Shown here: in pieces, positions 10,760-22,230 of the stretch
Layout of the letters: every line of letters starts with the position of its first letter
Numbering within the stretch: position 1 is the stretch's first letter
NCBI RefSeq assembly: GCF_029873635.1
Contig: NC_080425.1
Span: 39,993,390-40,057,389 of the forward strand
Length of the DNA: 64,000 bases
Reading direction: 5' to 3'
Source of the DNA: Malania oleifera
Taxonomy: Eukaryota; Streptophyta; Magnoliopsida; Santalales; Ximeniaceae
Notes under the pieces: generated by a model
Seen by the model: only the letters and a program-made list of their open reading frames with translations
Databases searched by the model: none
What the model was told of the DNA's origin: nothing
Position numbers and translations under genes: made by a program

Positions 10760-13242
10760 GAGAAATTATTGAGGGTTTTAAGAAATTTGAAAAGGTTAAG
10801 GTGCAGTTGTCGTAACAGAGGGTGGCCAAAAATGGGCTGCAGTCACACGTGGAGTTTGCCTATAGTGTTTAAGTGTGAGAGGAAGTGTGTTTAAATAGAA
10901 CAAAAAGGATTGCCCTACTGTATATGTCTTAAGTTGTGTGACTGACAGGAAGAAGAGAGAGTTGATGTGCATCGAGAAGCCCCTAAGTATTGTGAGCAAG
11001 GATAAGTTGTGAGAGTCGTGAAGTCCCTTCAGCTGTTAGTGGAGGATTATATTCACGAGGTGGCGAAAAAATCCCAAGACAGATTTTGAAAGACATGGAG
11101 CCGTCATAATATCTAAACCTGAGAAAAAAAAAAGGCGCATTTATTCCTAGGGCCCGTTTTAAAAGAATTCGGGCCTTATTTTTTAAAAGGGAAAGTGGTC
11201 TGGCCTATTTTAAAAATGACCTGGGCCCTATTTTTTTCCTGAAGTGGGTCAGCCCATTTTAAAACTCAATCCAAGCCCAATCATATAAATAAACCTGTGC
11301 CTTATTTTTTAAAAGGGAAAGTGGGCTAGCCTGTTTTAAAAATGACTTGGGCCCTATTTTTTCCTGAAGTGGGTCGGCCCATTTTTAAAACTCAATCAAA
11401 GCCCATTTTTTGAAAACAAACTCAGGCCTGATTCACTCAAGCCCATTCTCATAAGTCCCAAATTCCACATGTGACCTAAACATGTGATAGAGCCCATGTG
11501 GCTCACTCAGGGTCCACTAAATTCACTCAACTCAGTCAAGTCGAAGAAAAGTTGACTCGTCCTCAACCTCACCAACCAACTTGAAACCCTAATCCCCAAA
11601 AGTAGAGCCTGACATCAACTCCCTTTAGATCATTACAAATATTGTTCACACCTCTATTCGAATCACACACATACCAGATTTAAAAGGATAAAATTGACAA
11701 AAAAGAAAAAATCAAATAAAGGGGTAACATGGGGTACTTAGCTTTTTCTTCTTTTTTTTGACATCCTAGATCTTCTCGGGTGACTCATCAAACACCTTCA
11801 GCCAACCGGTTGTTCATCATCGTCCAAGCAAACCTTGTTCAGTTTTGAACACACTCGTGTGTTCGGTGGCCCGTTGAACAGCTGAGGAATGAGGAGGATG
11901 AGAGCTTTACTAATACGAGAAGGAAAAATCTGAGAGTTGGGTTTTGAAGGGGGTCTGTTTGAGAGAGGTTGAGAGAAGAGAGACTGAAAGAGAAGAACAA
12001 TAGAGACCAAGAGAAGAACAGAGAGGGTGAGAGAGGAGAGACTGAAAGAGAAGAACAGAGAGGGTGAGAGAAGAGAGAAGAGAAAGAGAGGGCATTCGAG
12101 AGACTGAAGCATGGAAAAATGAATAGAACGTGAAAATTGGGTTTAAGTATCTAAAGCCCCAGAGCCACAAGATTCAACCACATGGCATTCCATTATCTGT
12201 TCGATCGAAGAAAACACGTGGTACCCTTGCATCCGTCTGTTTCTATTTCCCATCGACAGCCAGATCTCACCGTGTTAGTACTCTAGATAGCCGTCCGATC
12301 CCCGCAAATCAACAACGGTCAAGATCGCCTCGTTTAAAAGGCCATCATGAGTGTCTACACATTTCTCCACTTGCCAGGTGACACGTGGCAAGACCGTGGC
12401 CCACATCATTAATGCGCATAGAAGTCTGCGAGCCTTCTCCACAAGTCGTCGGATTGTCCCTCCATTGGATGGATCAGATCATGCCATAACAAAAGATCTA
12501 TGTGGGTCAAATCCCCATCGTCGGATCCCTACAATGCACCAACGGTCCGGATCACTCCGTATCAACATGTCAGCATTAGGAGTCTGCGCCCCCTCCTCAA
12601 CCGCACGATCTATGTTTTCTGGGAATGGCTTGGATCGCTTCACGTTAGCAATCTGAGTACCACATACTACTCACAGTCCGATGTGTGTTTTCTCGAGACG
12701 GTGAGGATCTCTCCACATTAGCGATCCGAGCATGCCTCACCTCCACCGTTGAATCCCATTTTTCCAACGACAGCTTGGATTGAGCCACGTCATCAATCCG
12801 CACCCGCATACACCCACCAATCGGGCGACTGACACGTGGCTCATTTTCCCCAACACACAAAGAGTCCTACGTGGCCACCCTGATCACCATTGGTTTTGTG
12901 TTCTCCGAGAATGGTCAGGATTGTGCCACGCCTAGATCCGTCACATTTGACCAGCCACTCGGCCATTGACACGTGGCACGCCCTCCTATACACGGTCATA
13001 TGCTGCGTAGTCTCTTGTGAGCCATTCGATTTATGTTTCCCGAGACGGACCATATCATGCCACATCTTCGATCCAGGTCACCCTCCATCTCCCATTTTTC
13101 TAGTCAGCACATAACCTTACTCAAAAGACGACACATGGTTAGTTGTATGACCTAGCTAAAATAGGTTTCTTTTATCTTTATAGGCCTCTTACTATAGATA
13201 ACATAGGAGAGTTCCTACTATTACCCCAAAGCAACAAGACCT
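10760..13242 (+). other. 3' region of the + Ogre element between antisense ORF and PPT
   Basis: No sense-strand gene is seen. On the minus strand the order matches the complete copy: G-box repeats (CACGTG at 12215, 12382, 12833 and 12969), a TATA-like site now TACTTAAA near 12147, a CT-rich leader (11930-12120 as GA on +) and GGCCC-containing repeats at 11140-11420. The open frames at 11798-12170 only translate the GA-rich tract and are not genes. Confidence 0.6.
11140..11420. repeat. GGCCC/GGGCC-rich imperfect tandem repeat, about two units
   Basis: Two imperfect units containing ttttttaaaagggaaagtgg, aaaaatgacctgggccc-type and gtgggtcagccc-type blocks. It is the counterpart of the six-unit array at 39000-39740 in the complete element, so unit number differs between copies. 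Confidence 0.7.
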
Positions 13243-13257
13243 ATAAAGAGGGGCAGC
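13243..13257 (+). other. polypurine tract of the + Ogre element
   Basis: The sequence ataaagaggggcagc directly precedes the LTR start tgtagacacc at 13258. It is the expected plus-strand primer site and matches the tract beside the LTR of the complete copy at 37402-37416. Confidence 0.85.
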
Positions 13258-13439
13258 TGTAGACACCCCAATTTTAAACAGGCCTTTCCAAGGAGACCTC
13301 CTGTCAAACCTTCCCACATTGTTTGTGGACCCCCACACATCCTTGTAGGTCCCACGTTGCTTGTGGACCCCACACATCTTTGTAGGTCCCACGCTACTTG
13401 TGGACCCCATATGTATCCATTGGACCCCACATGGTTTGT

Positions 13440-14270
13440 CGGTCCCACATCTCTTGGTATGCTAGCTCGGATTCCTACATCCGGTGCACATTACCCTTTT
13501 TGGTACGCTAGCTCGGATTCCTACATCTGGTGCACGTTATCCCTTTTGGTATGCTAGCTTGGATTCGTACATCTAGTGCACGTTACCCTTTTTGGTATGC
13601 TAGCTCGGATTCCTACATCCAATGCACGTTACCACTTTTGGTCCGCTAGCTCGGATTCCTACATCTTTTGCACGTTCCCATAGCCCTCACATGGCTCGTG
13701 GACCCCAAATGGCTTGTGGGCCCCACATATCTCCATTTGGCCCCATATGGTTTGTGGGCCCCACATCTCCTAGTACGCTAACTCAAATTCCTACATCCGA
13801 TGCACGTTACCTCCTTTGGCATGCTTGTGCCTCCTAACTCGGGTTCCTATAACCCTCAAATGGCTTATGGACCCCACATGGCTTGTGGGCTCCACATATC
13901 TCCATTGGGCCCCACATGGTTTGTGGGCCCCACATCTCCTAGTACGCTAGCCCGGATTCCTACATCCGGTGCACGTTACCCCCTTTGATACGTTAGCTCG
14001 GATTCCTACATCTGGTGCACGTTACCTACTTTGGCATGCTTGTGCCTGCACTCGGATTCCTATAACCCTCAAATGGCTTATGGACCCCACATGGCTTGTG
14101 GGCCCCACATCTCATGGTACGCTAGCTCGGATTCCTACATCCGGTGCACATTTCCCCCTTTGGTACGCTAGCTCGGATCCCTATATCCAATGCATGCTAG
14201 CTCGGGTTCTTATAACCCTCAAACAACTCATGGACCCCACATGGCGCGTGGGCCCCACACATCTCCGTTG
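13440..14270 (+). repeat. 46-bp-type subrepeats in LTR U3
   Basis: The unit gctagctcggattcctacat plus cggtgcacgttacccctttggtac recurs more than ten times with changes, interspersed with a longer unit rich in ggaccccacatggcttgtgggc. The unit contains GCACGTTAC, an ACGT core. The frames open through it are repeat translations, not genes. Confidence 0.85.
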
Positions 14271-14297
14271 GGCTCCGCACAGCTTCTAGGACCCTCA

Positions 14298-14361
<64 letters not shown>
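14298..14361. repeat. (ATT)n microsatellite in LTR
   Basis: About 21 uninterrupted ATT units. It is also present, with different lengths, at 36210-36276 and 54940-54988 in the other two LTRs. Confidence 0.95.
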
Positions 14362-14379
14362 TATCTAATTTGTCAAATG

Positions 14380-14738
14380 CAAGCATACTTTGTTCCCCTC
14401 ATCATCATGCACCACATGTTTTGTTTCCTCTCTTTATCATTCATCTCATGTTATATTCCCCTCATCATTTTTCGCCCTATACTTTGTTCCCCCCATCATC
14501 ACTCACCACATGCTTTGTTCCTCTCTTTATCATTCAACCCATGCTATATTCCCCTCATCATTCTTCACCCTATACTTTATTGCCCCCATCATCACTCACT
14601 ACATGCTTTGTTCCTCTCTTTATCATTCATCCCATGCTATATTCCCTTCATCATTCTTCACCCCATGCTTTGTTCCCCCCATAATTACTCTCATATGTCT
14701 TCTTTCCCATGCTTGCCCCAAGCTAAGACTATAAATAG
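14380..14738 (+). promoter_or_regulatory. Ogre LTR promoter: 93-94-bp repeats and TATA box
   Basis: About three to four pyrimidine-rich units (with ttcatcattcttcaccc and atgctttgttcc blocks) end some 40 bp before a TATAAATAG box at 14730-14738. The same arrangement is inverted at 35641-36180 and 54371-54905. Core promoter is inferred from the TATA box and its position in U3. Confidence 0.65.
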
Positions 14739-16308
14739 TCTTCTCATTCCAAGCACAAAGGGAGGTTTTTCAAGATGGTAGGAGAAGATTTCGAATATTG
14801 AAGTCTTATATTGTGAGTTTGTGAAGTTTTGTTTTTTTTTCTTTGTGGATAAGGAGTGAGGCTACGTTTCATTCTCTTAGAAGATTAAGTGGACAACTGG
14901 TCCTATTTCCTATCGGGTCGGGCCACCCTATCTGAAGAAAGCGCTCCGTAGTGCCTCAAGTTAGAACTCATGAACCATTCTCGGGAAGACGCTATAGACT
15001 AACCCTTGCAGATTCACAAATAGGAAAGAAAGACCGGAGGAGAGGAAGACGAGAGGTAAAATTAATGGACTTTCTCTTCCTATGTTACATCTCCGCCCCC
15101 TTTCTCAAACCGACTTCTACCGGGTTATTTGATTTTATTTCAATTTTTATTTTAAATAACTTCCTTTTAATCCATAAAAAAAATTCATAAGACACAAAAA
15201 TTTAGGAAAATTCTCAAAAAAAAAAATCAAAAAATTTTAAGGCTTTGAAACTTGTTTACATTTGAAAATTTTTGAAGAAAATCCAAGAAAGTTTCCAACG
15301 TGTTTTGCAAAAGTTAGATTTGTTTACTTACATTCAAAAATTTTAAAAATACGTTTTAAAGTCATATCTTTAAAACTATGACTTTCATAGTTGTTGCCTC
15401 AAATTCTGTTGTATTCGGAAGAACATTGAAAAACCCCTAAAAATATGGTCTCAACCAAGACCTTAAACTGGTTTTCCCCCAAATCAGTCAACGTTTGACC
15501 GGTTCACCATTCCCAGATTGGTTCGCCCTGGTTTTCTCCATTTCGCTTGTATACTATTATTATATCCAGAAAATTCACAAAAATCACAAAATTTTCAAAA
15601 ATCCCAAAAATATTTTCACATTTTGATTTCAACTAATTTTATTTGTGTTATTTTGAAAGTTTGGGAAAAATCACAAAAGTCACAAAAATTATTTTCACAC
15701 TTAGGAAAAATCACAAAAATATCTTTTTAGGTACAGAAAATAATTTCAATCGCGAACAAATTTCAAAAATCTCTCGGAATAGTATTTTTCCTACTTAGAA
15801 AAACCTATAGATTTCAAAACCCTGGGAGTATATTTTGTATCCTATTTTCTATTTTCCTTCTTGATGATTGCAACCAAGGGCATTGACTCTTTGGAGTATT
15901 AGATTGCCCCGATTCTGAGGGAATACCTATGAGGTAGTTTCATTCTTCTGATTTTTGAAAGGGAGTAGTTTTGAAAGGCTTATCAAGTTTATTTCAGGGA
16001 TAATTTTTTATTAATCTAGTACCGTTCGTAAGAACGGGTGCATAGGGGGTGCTAATACCTTCCCCTCGCGTAACCGTACTCCCGAGCCCGATTCTGATGA
16101 CACAGACCGATTCTACCCCTAACGGGGTAGCAATCAAGTGTTCTAACCACACTTCAAAAGGTTAGTGGCGACTCCTTCACACATGTTTTCCACGGAAAAT
16201 CACATTTTTAAAATACACATTCATTTTTCTCAGTTCGCGAGCCGAACCCATTTTTAACCAGAGATTGGTTCTCTGGGCTGGGTCCGAGACGTCGCGACAG
16301 CTTTCAAG

Positions 16309-17283
16309 ATGAACCCGAATGAAACCATAACAATTATGTATACTAGGTTTACACATATCATAAATTTCTTAAACGCTTTAGGAAAAACATGCTCAACTTA
16401 TGAAATAATCCAGAAAATCCTTAGAGGAATTCCTCCAATATGGGAACCAAACGCCATAGCTATAATGGAAGGAAGAAATCTTTAAAACACCTCACTAGAT
16501 GAACTCATAGGATCACTTCTCACATATGAGATGACTATGAATGAAAGAAGTGGAAAAACTAAAGCTCAAGAATCCATTACTTTTAAAGCATCAAATGAAA
16601 ACTCTAGTGATGAAGATGAAGAAAAAATGGATGAAAATGAAATAGCCTTCATATCCAAGAAATTTGCAGAAATTCTTAGAAGGAAGAATAAATTTAGAAG
16701 AAAAATTCAGAATTCAAAATCAGATGAAGAAGAAGAAAAAGAAATCAGTAAAAAGAAAGCAAAATCTAAACCTCCAACATGCTATAATTGTAAGAAAGTT
16801 GGACATATAAAATCAGATTGTCCACAACTTAAGAAAGATTCAAAAAAGAAAAGGAAAAAGGCAATGAAAGCAACTACTTGGGATACTATGAGTACAAGTA
16901 GTTCAGATAATGAATCAAGTGACCAAGAGGTTGCTTGCTATATGGCATGGGACAATGAGGAAAGCTCCTCATCCGAATCAATTAATGATTCTTGCAATGA
17001 TTCATCTGACGAATCAAATGATGAAAGTATGACATCTTATGAAGAACTTCAAAATGAACTATTCAAGGTGCATAAAATTTTAGTTAATGTGACTAAAAGA
17101 CATACATCATTGAAAAATCAGAATGAAGGTATAATGAAAGAGTTGGAATCTCTACATCTTGCTGAAAGAGAAGAAGATTTGAAAATCAATAGACTAGAAA
17201 GCAAGAATGAGAAGGTGATAAAAGAACTAGAAGATTTAAAGTTTAAAACTTCTATGGATAAAAAAAAAGACATATATTTTTGA
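16309..17283 (+). pseudogene. copia gag, central part with zinc knuckle
   Basis: The frame from ATG 16309-16311 matches UBN2-type gag (MYTRFTHIINFLNALGKT, LRGIPPIWEP, SLDELIGSLLTYEM). A single TAA at 16483-16485 interrupts it. Then come an acidic Ser/Asp/Glu-rich region, the motif FISKKFAEILRRKNKF, a basic stretch and a CCHC knuckle (CYNCKKVGHIKSDC, about residues 155-168 of this frame). A coiled coil follows up to the stop at 17281-17283, which arises from a shift in a run of A near 17260. Confidence 0.85.
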
Positions 17284-17755
17284 ACTAGAAAATAAATTTA
17301 GCACGTTGTCTCAAAATCAAGAAAAGCTACAAGAAAAGGGTAAAAATATAAAAAAAATTCATAAATCTATGATCTTAAGAGAAAATTTGAGGATCAAAAC
17401 AAAATCATCTATAACCTCACTAAAGGAAAAAAAAAAATTGATAGAATGATGGGTGCACGAAGAATATCTTTGAATAAAGAAGGCATAAGGTTCAATGGAG
17501 TAGAAAATTTAAAAAAAAAAAAAAAAACCTCTATATGCGGTACTTTACAAAAGTCTCCAAAAACTATGCTAGTACCTCCTCTAATGCTTATACTCACACT
17601 ATATGCTTCCTATGTAAGAAGAAGGGACACATAAAGTTCGAATGTCCATTAAAGAGGAAAGATGTGAAAATTAAACAAGTTTAGAAAGTAAAAGAAACAT
17701 CACTTGTTAAACCATCCGGACCCAAGAAAGTATGGGTACCAATTTGAAAGACTAG
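17284..17755 (+). pseudogene. copia gag, C-terminal part with second zinc knuckle
   Basis: Homology to the end of SIRE-type gag continues in shifted frames: a Lys-rich coiled coil, GARRISLNKEGIRFNG (17455-17502), then a second CCHC knuckle (CFLCKKKGHIKFEC, 17604-17645) and GPKKVWVP near 17725. The same parts occur at 380-580 in the first copia element. Runs of A at 17430 and 17510-17530 are likely sites of frame loss. Confidence 0.75.
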
Positions 17756-19570
17756 TTCATAAACCAATGACTCCAAAGATTTTAGGAATTCCCTTTTAGA
17801 AATTAAGAAAGATACTTAATCCAATTCAATAAACTAGTTGAAATAAAGAAAAGCTTACAAGATAATTGACAAATCACAAAATGTCATTGGTAGCCTCAAA
17901 TCAAGAGAATCTTTATTGAACATGGCTTATCTTCAAAGAATAAGGAAGTTATATGTCTCACAAGGCAATACTAAAAAAGATGCTTGAAGCGTAATAATTT
18001 GATAAAGCATAGTAGGGAAGTTTCAAGATAAGAATAGAAAGATTTTTGAAAATTTACAAGTTTTAGACAACTGAGCTTGTAAGCTTAGATGACTGAACAA
18101 TGTAGCATTGAAGGCTCAGACAACTGAGCCTGGACCTCGTACGACTGAGGAGCTACTGCCTGTTCAGTTTCCTAATTCTAAAAATTTTTAGAAGACTGAA
18201 CTAAATCTTTAGCTTTCTGAGGTCACGAGAACTATATATTTAATACTTTAATACCTTAACTTCAGAAATGGAAAATCTCAAAGAAGAGTTTAAGAGCCTA
18301 TTGACGACTATAACATTGAAACAAATACAAATAAAAATGGCATTGTTGGCCAAAATCATAGGATGATTTGAACAAGTCTTAATTAAGATTTGGAAAGTAA
18401 TATGAATTTTGGGTATTCATACAAAATCAAAAGAAAGAAAAGCTAAAGAAAATTGAGCTTATTGCATGAGTATTTTGATTAAGAAAAAGATATTTGAGCA
18501 AAATAAGAGGTATTTAAGCAAAATGAGAAATATTTAGATACTTAAGCCACATGAGAACAATTTGAGCAAAGTTGTAGCATAATGCACAAATAATAATAAT
18601 ATGCTTCATGCTTTTATGATATGCTGATATGCTACATACTTACTTGCAAAATGCTGATATTCTGATATGCATATGTAGTGAGATACTAATAATATGAACT
18701 AAATAATGAGCTATAACTATGCTAAAATGCTGACATGTATAAATTATCAAAGACATGATAATGACTTGACTTATATTGATGATTTTATGGCTCACTATAC
18801 ATTGCAAATTTGAGCATGAAATTATTGAGCATAATTATGAAGCATGAATCTTGGCGTGATATGATATTAATATTGGTATCCATGTGTATGTTAATTGATA
18901 CTTGAGCTTGACAGCATACTTGTATCCATAAGCATGTTGTGATGTTGATATAATATTGGTATTATTCTTGATATTGGTATCCATGAGCACTTACATGAAA
19001 TAAATTAATATTTGAAGCTTAACATGATAAAATTTAAAAGCATTATTGGTATCTTCATAATACATGGTTTTTACTTCAAATGAAAGTCTGAATTTATTGA
19101 ATATAAGATAAATTTCATTCAGGGGGAGTTAGACTTAATAAATAATAATATCATGATTTATGTTTATTACTAAAAATCATTGAAAATAATGATTTACAAT
19201 CCTTTGTATTTTCTCATGCTACTTTGGAACTTGTTGTCTATCTTTTTTATGCATGATGAATGAAAATTTTTGCTTATGGTTACTCAATGCCTTAGTATTT
19301 ATACGTTTTTTTTTTTATATCTTACTCCTTTTTATTGATGTCAAAAGGGGGAGAAATTTTGGGCAAAAATTGAGCATAATGCTGCATACTTAAGTTGAAA
19401 TATTGGTATTTGATCTTGAATGATATGATTTTGATATATGAGCATGATAATGATATTGAAATTAATATTGAACTTGATCTTGATATTGTAAATATTGTTG
19501 AGTTGATACTTATTGTAAGGGGGAGTCTTTTTAAGACTAACTCAATTTTTTACTCCTTGTTTGTCATCAT
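17756..19570 (+). other. non-coding 3' region of the copia relic
   Basis: AT-rich, no domain homology. It contains repeated gggggag-type purine boxes (cagggggagttag 19120, aaaagggggagaaa 19345, taagggggagtc 19516), a feature of SIRE 3' regions. It also has dispersed tgatattggtat words at 18860-19070, and a cluster of GACTGA-type motifs before a TATA-like site at 18067-18240 (see findings). Confidence 0.6.
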
Positions 19571-19585
19571 CAAAAAAGGGGAGAT
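19571..19585 (+). other. polypurine tract of the copia relic
   Basis: caaaaaaggggagat directly precedes tgttggcc, the LTR start. Closely similar tracts precede the LTR starts at 21887 and 23369. Confidence 0.8.
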
Positions 19586-21658
19586 TGTTGGCCTTACAAG
19601 GCTTAGAATCTTGTTTTGATGATAAAAAATTAGAGGAATTTAACATATTTGGTTAAGTGATGATATTTCAGGACTCAAGTATGTGAATACAAGGTCAAGT
19701 GCTCATAAAGATCATTAAAAGCTTATACTCCAAAGAAAGATGATCAAATGAAACTTAAAAGGCATGGATTCAAAGATGATATATTAAAGCTTGAAGATCA
19801 TATGAGCATGAATGAGAACTTGTTAAAGTATATTGAAGCTTGAATACAAGATGGAAGACAAGCATGAAGACTTAAGTGTTTAGAATGTCAAAAGTCCTAA
19901 GAAGTCTTAATGTAAGTATTTCGTGTTTAAATATCTTATAAAATATGTTGAAAGCTCTTTTAGGGTTAATTATGGACTTAGAGACCTTATTTCAAAACCC
20001 TGGAAAATGTTTTATAAGAAATTAAAGTAGGAGAGTAAAAAGGATTTTTGAAAACTAAAATAAAAATTTTGAATTTGGTCTACCCAAACGACTGAGATGC
20101 ACCCTCAGAAAACTAAAGATGTACCTCAAAAGACTAAAGTTTTACTTCAGTCTACTGAAGAATTTCTTCAGAAGACTGAAGAACTAGTTCAATCTATCGA
20201 AGATTTTTCTGAAGGAATACAAAAAAGGCAGTACACCCTCAGAAGACTAAACCCTCAGTTCAGTCGTCTGACCTTGTGTCTAGTTCAAATTTTTCAATGT
20301 GTTAAGAAACATCAGAAGACTGAACCCAATACTTCAGTCATCTGAACATTGTTAATGGTTAGAAATTTTAAATGTTTTAAATTTCAAATAATGGTTTCTT
20401 GTGCCCCAAATTTTTTAAAAACTTGGAAGACACTCCAAGTAATCTTGGGCAACACGAAATCACTTTTCTAAGCCTATAAAAGCATGGTTTTTCAAATCAA
20501 ATCACAACCAAGAATTGAAAAATCTATTTTAATGCTAAAAGCACACTTGCTCTTTCAAAGCTCTCTCATTGCAAAATCTGATTTGTTGAGAATACTGAAG
20601 TGTTGATCCATCCTACTCTGATTTCTACTTCTGATCCTCATCTAGAGAAGGATATTGGTGAAATCTAACTTGAGCTTCAATCTTATTTCAGTTTGATATT
20701 TAGATATTGAAGTATATTAGTGCTTTTGATTTGTACTAATCAGCTCTGTGTGAGAGTGTCTTTGTACACAATCTTGTTTCTTGTTTCTTGTAGTTCTTGG
20801 AAGATTCTAGGTTGTTGGATCATTGACCAAGTGTGGGGTATCACTTGGAGAGGCATTGCTTTAGCCTATTGAAGGAGTGACCGAGCGTGGGGTATCACTT
20901 GAAGAGGCATTGCTTTAGCCTATTGAAGGAGTGTCTAAGTATGGGGTATCACTTGTAACGGTTTGTTCTACCCAGAAAGGAACGATATAGGGGAATCCTT
21001 TGGTGGTATTGGCCAAAGGTGATGACGTAGGCTGGGGATAAGTCGAACCTCAAAAAAACGTGGTGTCACCCTTACTCTCTTTAAATTCCAGCACATATTA
21101 ACTATGTGGTTGAATTTAATTTTTGATTATATACATTGCATGGATTGAAAATTAAATAAACTAAATATTAATTTGATTTTGGGATTTGCGAAAACCGAAA
21201 GGAAGTATGTTAATTGATCAATACAAATTGCGAAAACCGTAAGGGAGTACGTTGATTTGTTAACACCCAAGACTTATTAACTAAAACTTTATCTAAAGTC
21301 CAAGTTCTTGGAAGTAGTGTTGGATTTCATATTGTGTATCATATTGAGAAATCAAATCCATCAATATAGGGCTTACATATATTCACGGGACTATAAAGAA
21401 GCAAATATCCTGAATTCTTGCAAAAGTTGAAATTGCCAAAGAATTGCATATTATATCTTGATTTGGCATTTTTTTGATTAATTACTTTAAGTTGTTGATT
21501 GGTTGGATGTTTGTTTAAGTATTGGGTTGTGGATTTCTTCAGTAACTAAGCTTTGTTGTGTGTTTGATAAATCAACAAGAGATTAAGAATCCATAAAAAG
21601 AATTAAAAGAAAATTTTAATAACTCAATTCACCCCCCTCCCCCCCTCTTGGGACTACA
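19586..21658 (+). mobile_element. copia 3' LTR
   Basis: 2,073 bp from TGTTGGCCTTACAAGG to CTTGGGACTACA. It starts with the TGTTGGC typical of SIRE-type LTRs and ends in a C-rich block (acccccctccccccctcttggg). A TATA box lies at 20475-20481 and the 21-bp array just upstream at 20084-20345. The small open frame at 20097-20345 is only a translation of that array. The matching 5' LTR is not in the window. Confidence 0.8.
20084..20483 (+). promoter_or_regulatory. copia LTR promoter with exact 21-bp palindrome array
   Basis: Units of the type CTTCAGTCTACTGAAG start at 20103, 20124, 20145, 20166 and 20187, exactly 21 bp apart, with a partial sixth at 20208. Looser copies follow at about 20236, 20255, 20308 and 20330. 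The TATAAAA box is at 20475-20481. The array lies in U3, so an enhancer role is a reasonable inference but not shown. Confidence 0.65.
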
Positions 21659-22230
21659 CCTCAACTTTCAGAAATATATGAGCATAATAATTGATCTTGA
21701 ATTATGACATGAGCTAATCTTGATATCTGAGCATGATATTGAAATTGTTCATGAATTTTGATATGCTTATTGAAATTGATCTTGATACTGCAAATATTAT
21801 TAAGATTATGCTTATTGTAAGGGGGAGCATTTTTAAAGCTTACTCATTTTTTGCTCCTTATTTGTCATCATCAAAAAGAGGAAGATTGTTGGCCTTACAA
21901 GGCTTAGAATCTTATTTTGATGATAATAAACCAAAAGAACTTAACAACATATTTTGCCAAGATAAGTTTCATGGCTCAAAAGCTTTTATAAAGAGATCAA
22001 GCTCAAAAGTTCTTATAAAAGATCAAGTTCCTAAAAGATTAAGCTCAAGTGGTTAAAGAAGATCACATATGCTTAGAGACATGGCTCATGATAGAGAAAA
22101 ATTCAATTGAAGGAAGAAGCTCAAGAGAGATACAAAGAATGGAATCCAATACGTGAAGGATGAATGTATGATGAATGTGTGCTAAATGTACATTATCCTT
22201 TAGATAAATTGCAAGTATGCGTGCATGCAA
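21659..22230 (+). mobile_element. second copia 3' end and LTR start, truncated
   Basis: 21659-21886 repeats the end of the internal region seen at 19360-19585 (tgatcttga..., taagggggag, tttgtcatcatcaaaaag). It is followed by LTR start TGTTGGCCTTACAAGG at 21887, nearly identical to 19586. Similarity to the first LTR fades by about 22000 and I cannot place the end; 22230 is approximate. Confidence 0.6.

Larger units (their letters stand above)
5491..16299 (+). mobile_element. Ty3/gypsy Tat/Ogre-type element, 5'-truncated
   Basis: This is a relative of the complete element at 33909-56156, on the opposite strand. It starts inside RT, just after the catalytic palm, and runs through RNase H, integrase, a 5.4-kb 3' region, a PPT and a 3,042-bp 3' LTR ending gacgtcgcgaca at 16299. 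The 5' LTR, ORF1, gag, protease and most of RT are missing. No duplication can be checked because the left end is lost; gcttt follows the right end. Frames are heavily damaged, and the LTR is shorter than those of the complete copy (3,493 and 3,517 bp). Confidence 0.85.
13258..16299 (+). mobile_element. 3' LTR of the + Ogre element
   Basis: The LTR runs from TGTAGACACC to GACGTCGCGACA with TG...CA ends, 3,042 bp. It contains a 46-bp-type repeat region (about 13440-14270), an (ATT)n run (14298-14361), 93-94-bp repeats (14380-14690), and a TATA box at 14730-14738. A long AT-rich R/U5 ends in the block agattggttctctgggctgggtc. The same order occurs inverted in both LTRs of the complete element. 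Confidence 0.9.
16305..21658 (+). mobile_element. copia SIRE-like relic with gag and 3' LTR, pol absent
   Basis: It begins within gag at the right edge of the Ogre LTR and passes from the end of gag (about 17755) into non-coding sequence with no protease, integrase, RT or RNase H homology. It then reaches a PPT (19571-19585) and an LTR (19586-21658). It is either an internal deletion or a gag-only non-autonomous derivative. The left half of the element is lost at the junction with the Ogre LTR. Confidence 0.7.

Noticed and set aside
11798-12170. Minus-strand frames of 86-104 codons
   Set aside because: They translate a GA/CT-rich tract (Leu/Ser runs) that corresponds to the leader-like stretch of the antisense unit; overlapping frames are equally open.
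12181-13130. Possible captured host gene on + in the G-box repeat region
   Set aside because: Frames are short, overlap each other and follow the repeat units; no conserved domain is visible.
14190-14781. Long open frames rich in Tyr, His, Pro and Ser (also 35646-36710 and 54376-55422)
   Set aside because: They are translations of the (ATT)n run and of the 94-bp and 46-bp arrays in the Ogre LTRs, open in several frames at once with no domain.
20097-20345. 82-codon ORF with QKTEE-type heptads
   Set aside because: The seven-residue period is simply the 21-bp DNA array read as protein; it lies in U3 upstream of the TATA box.
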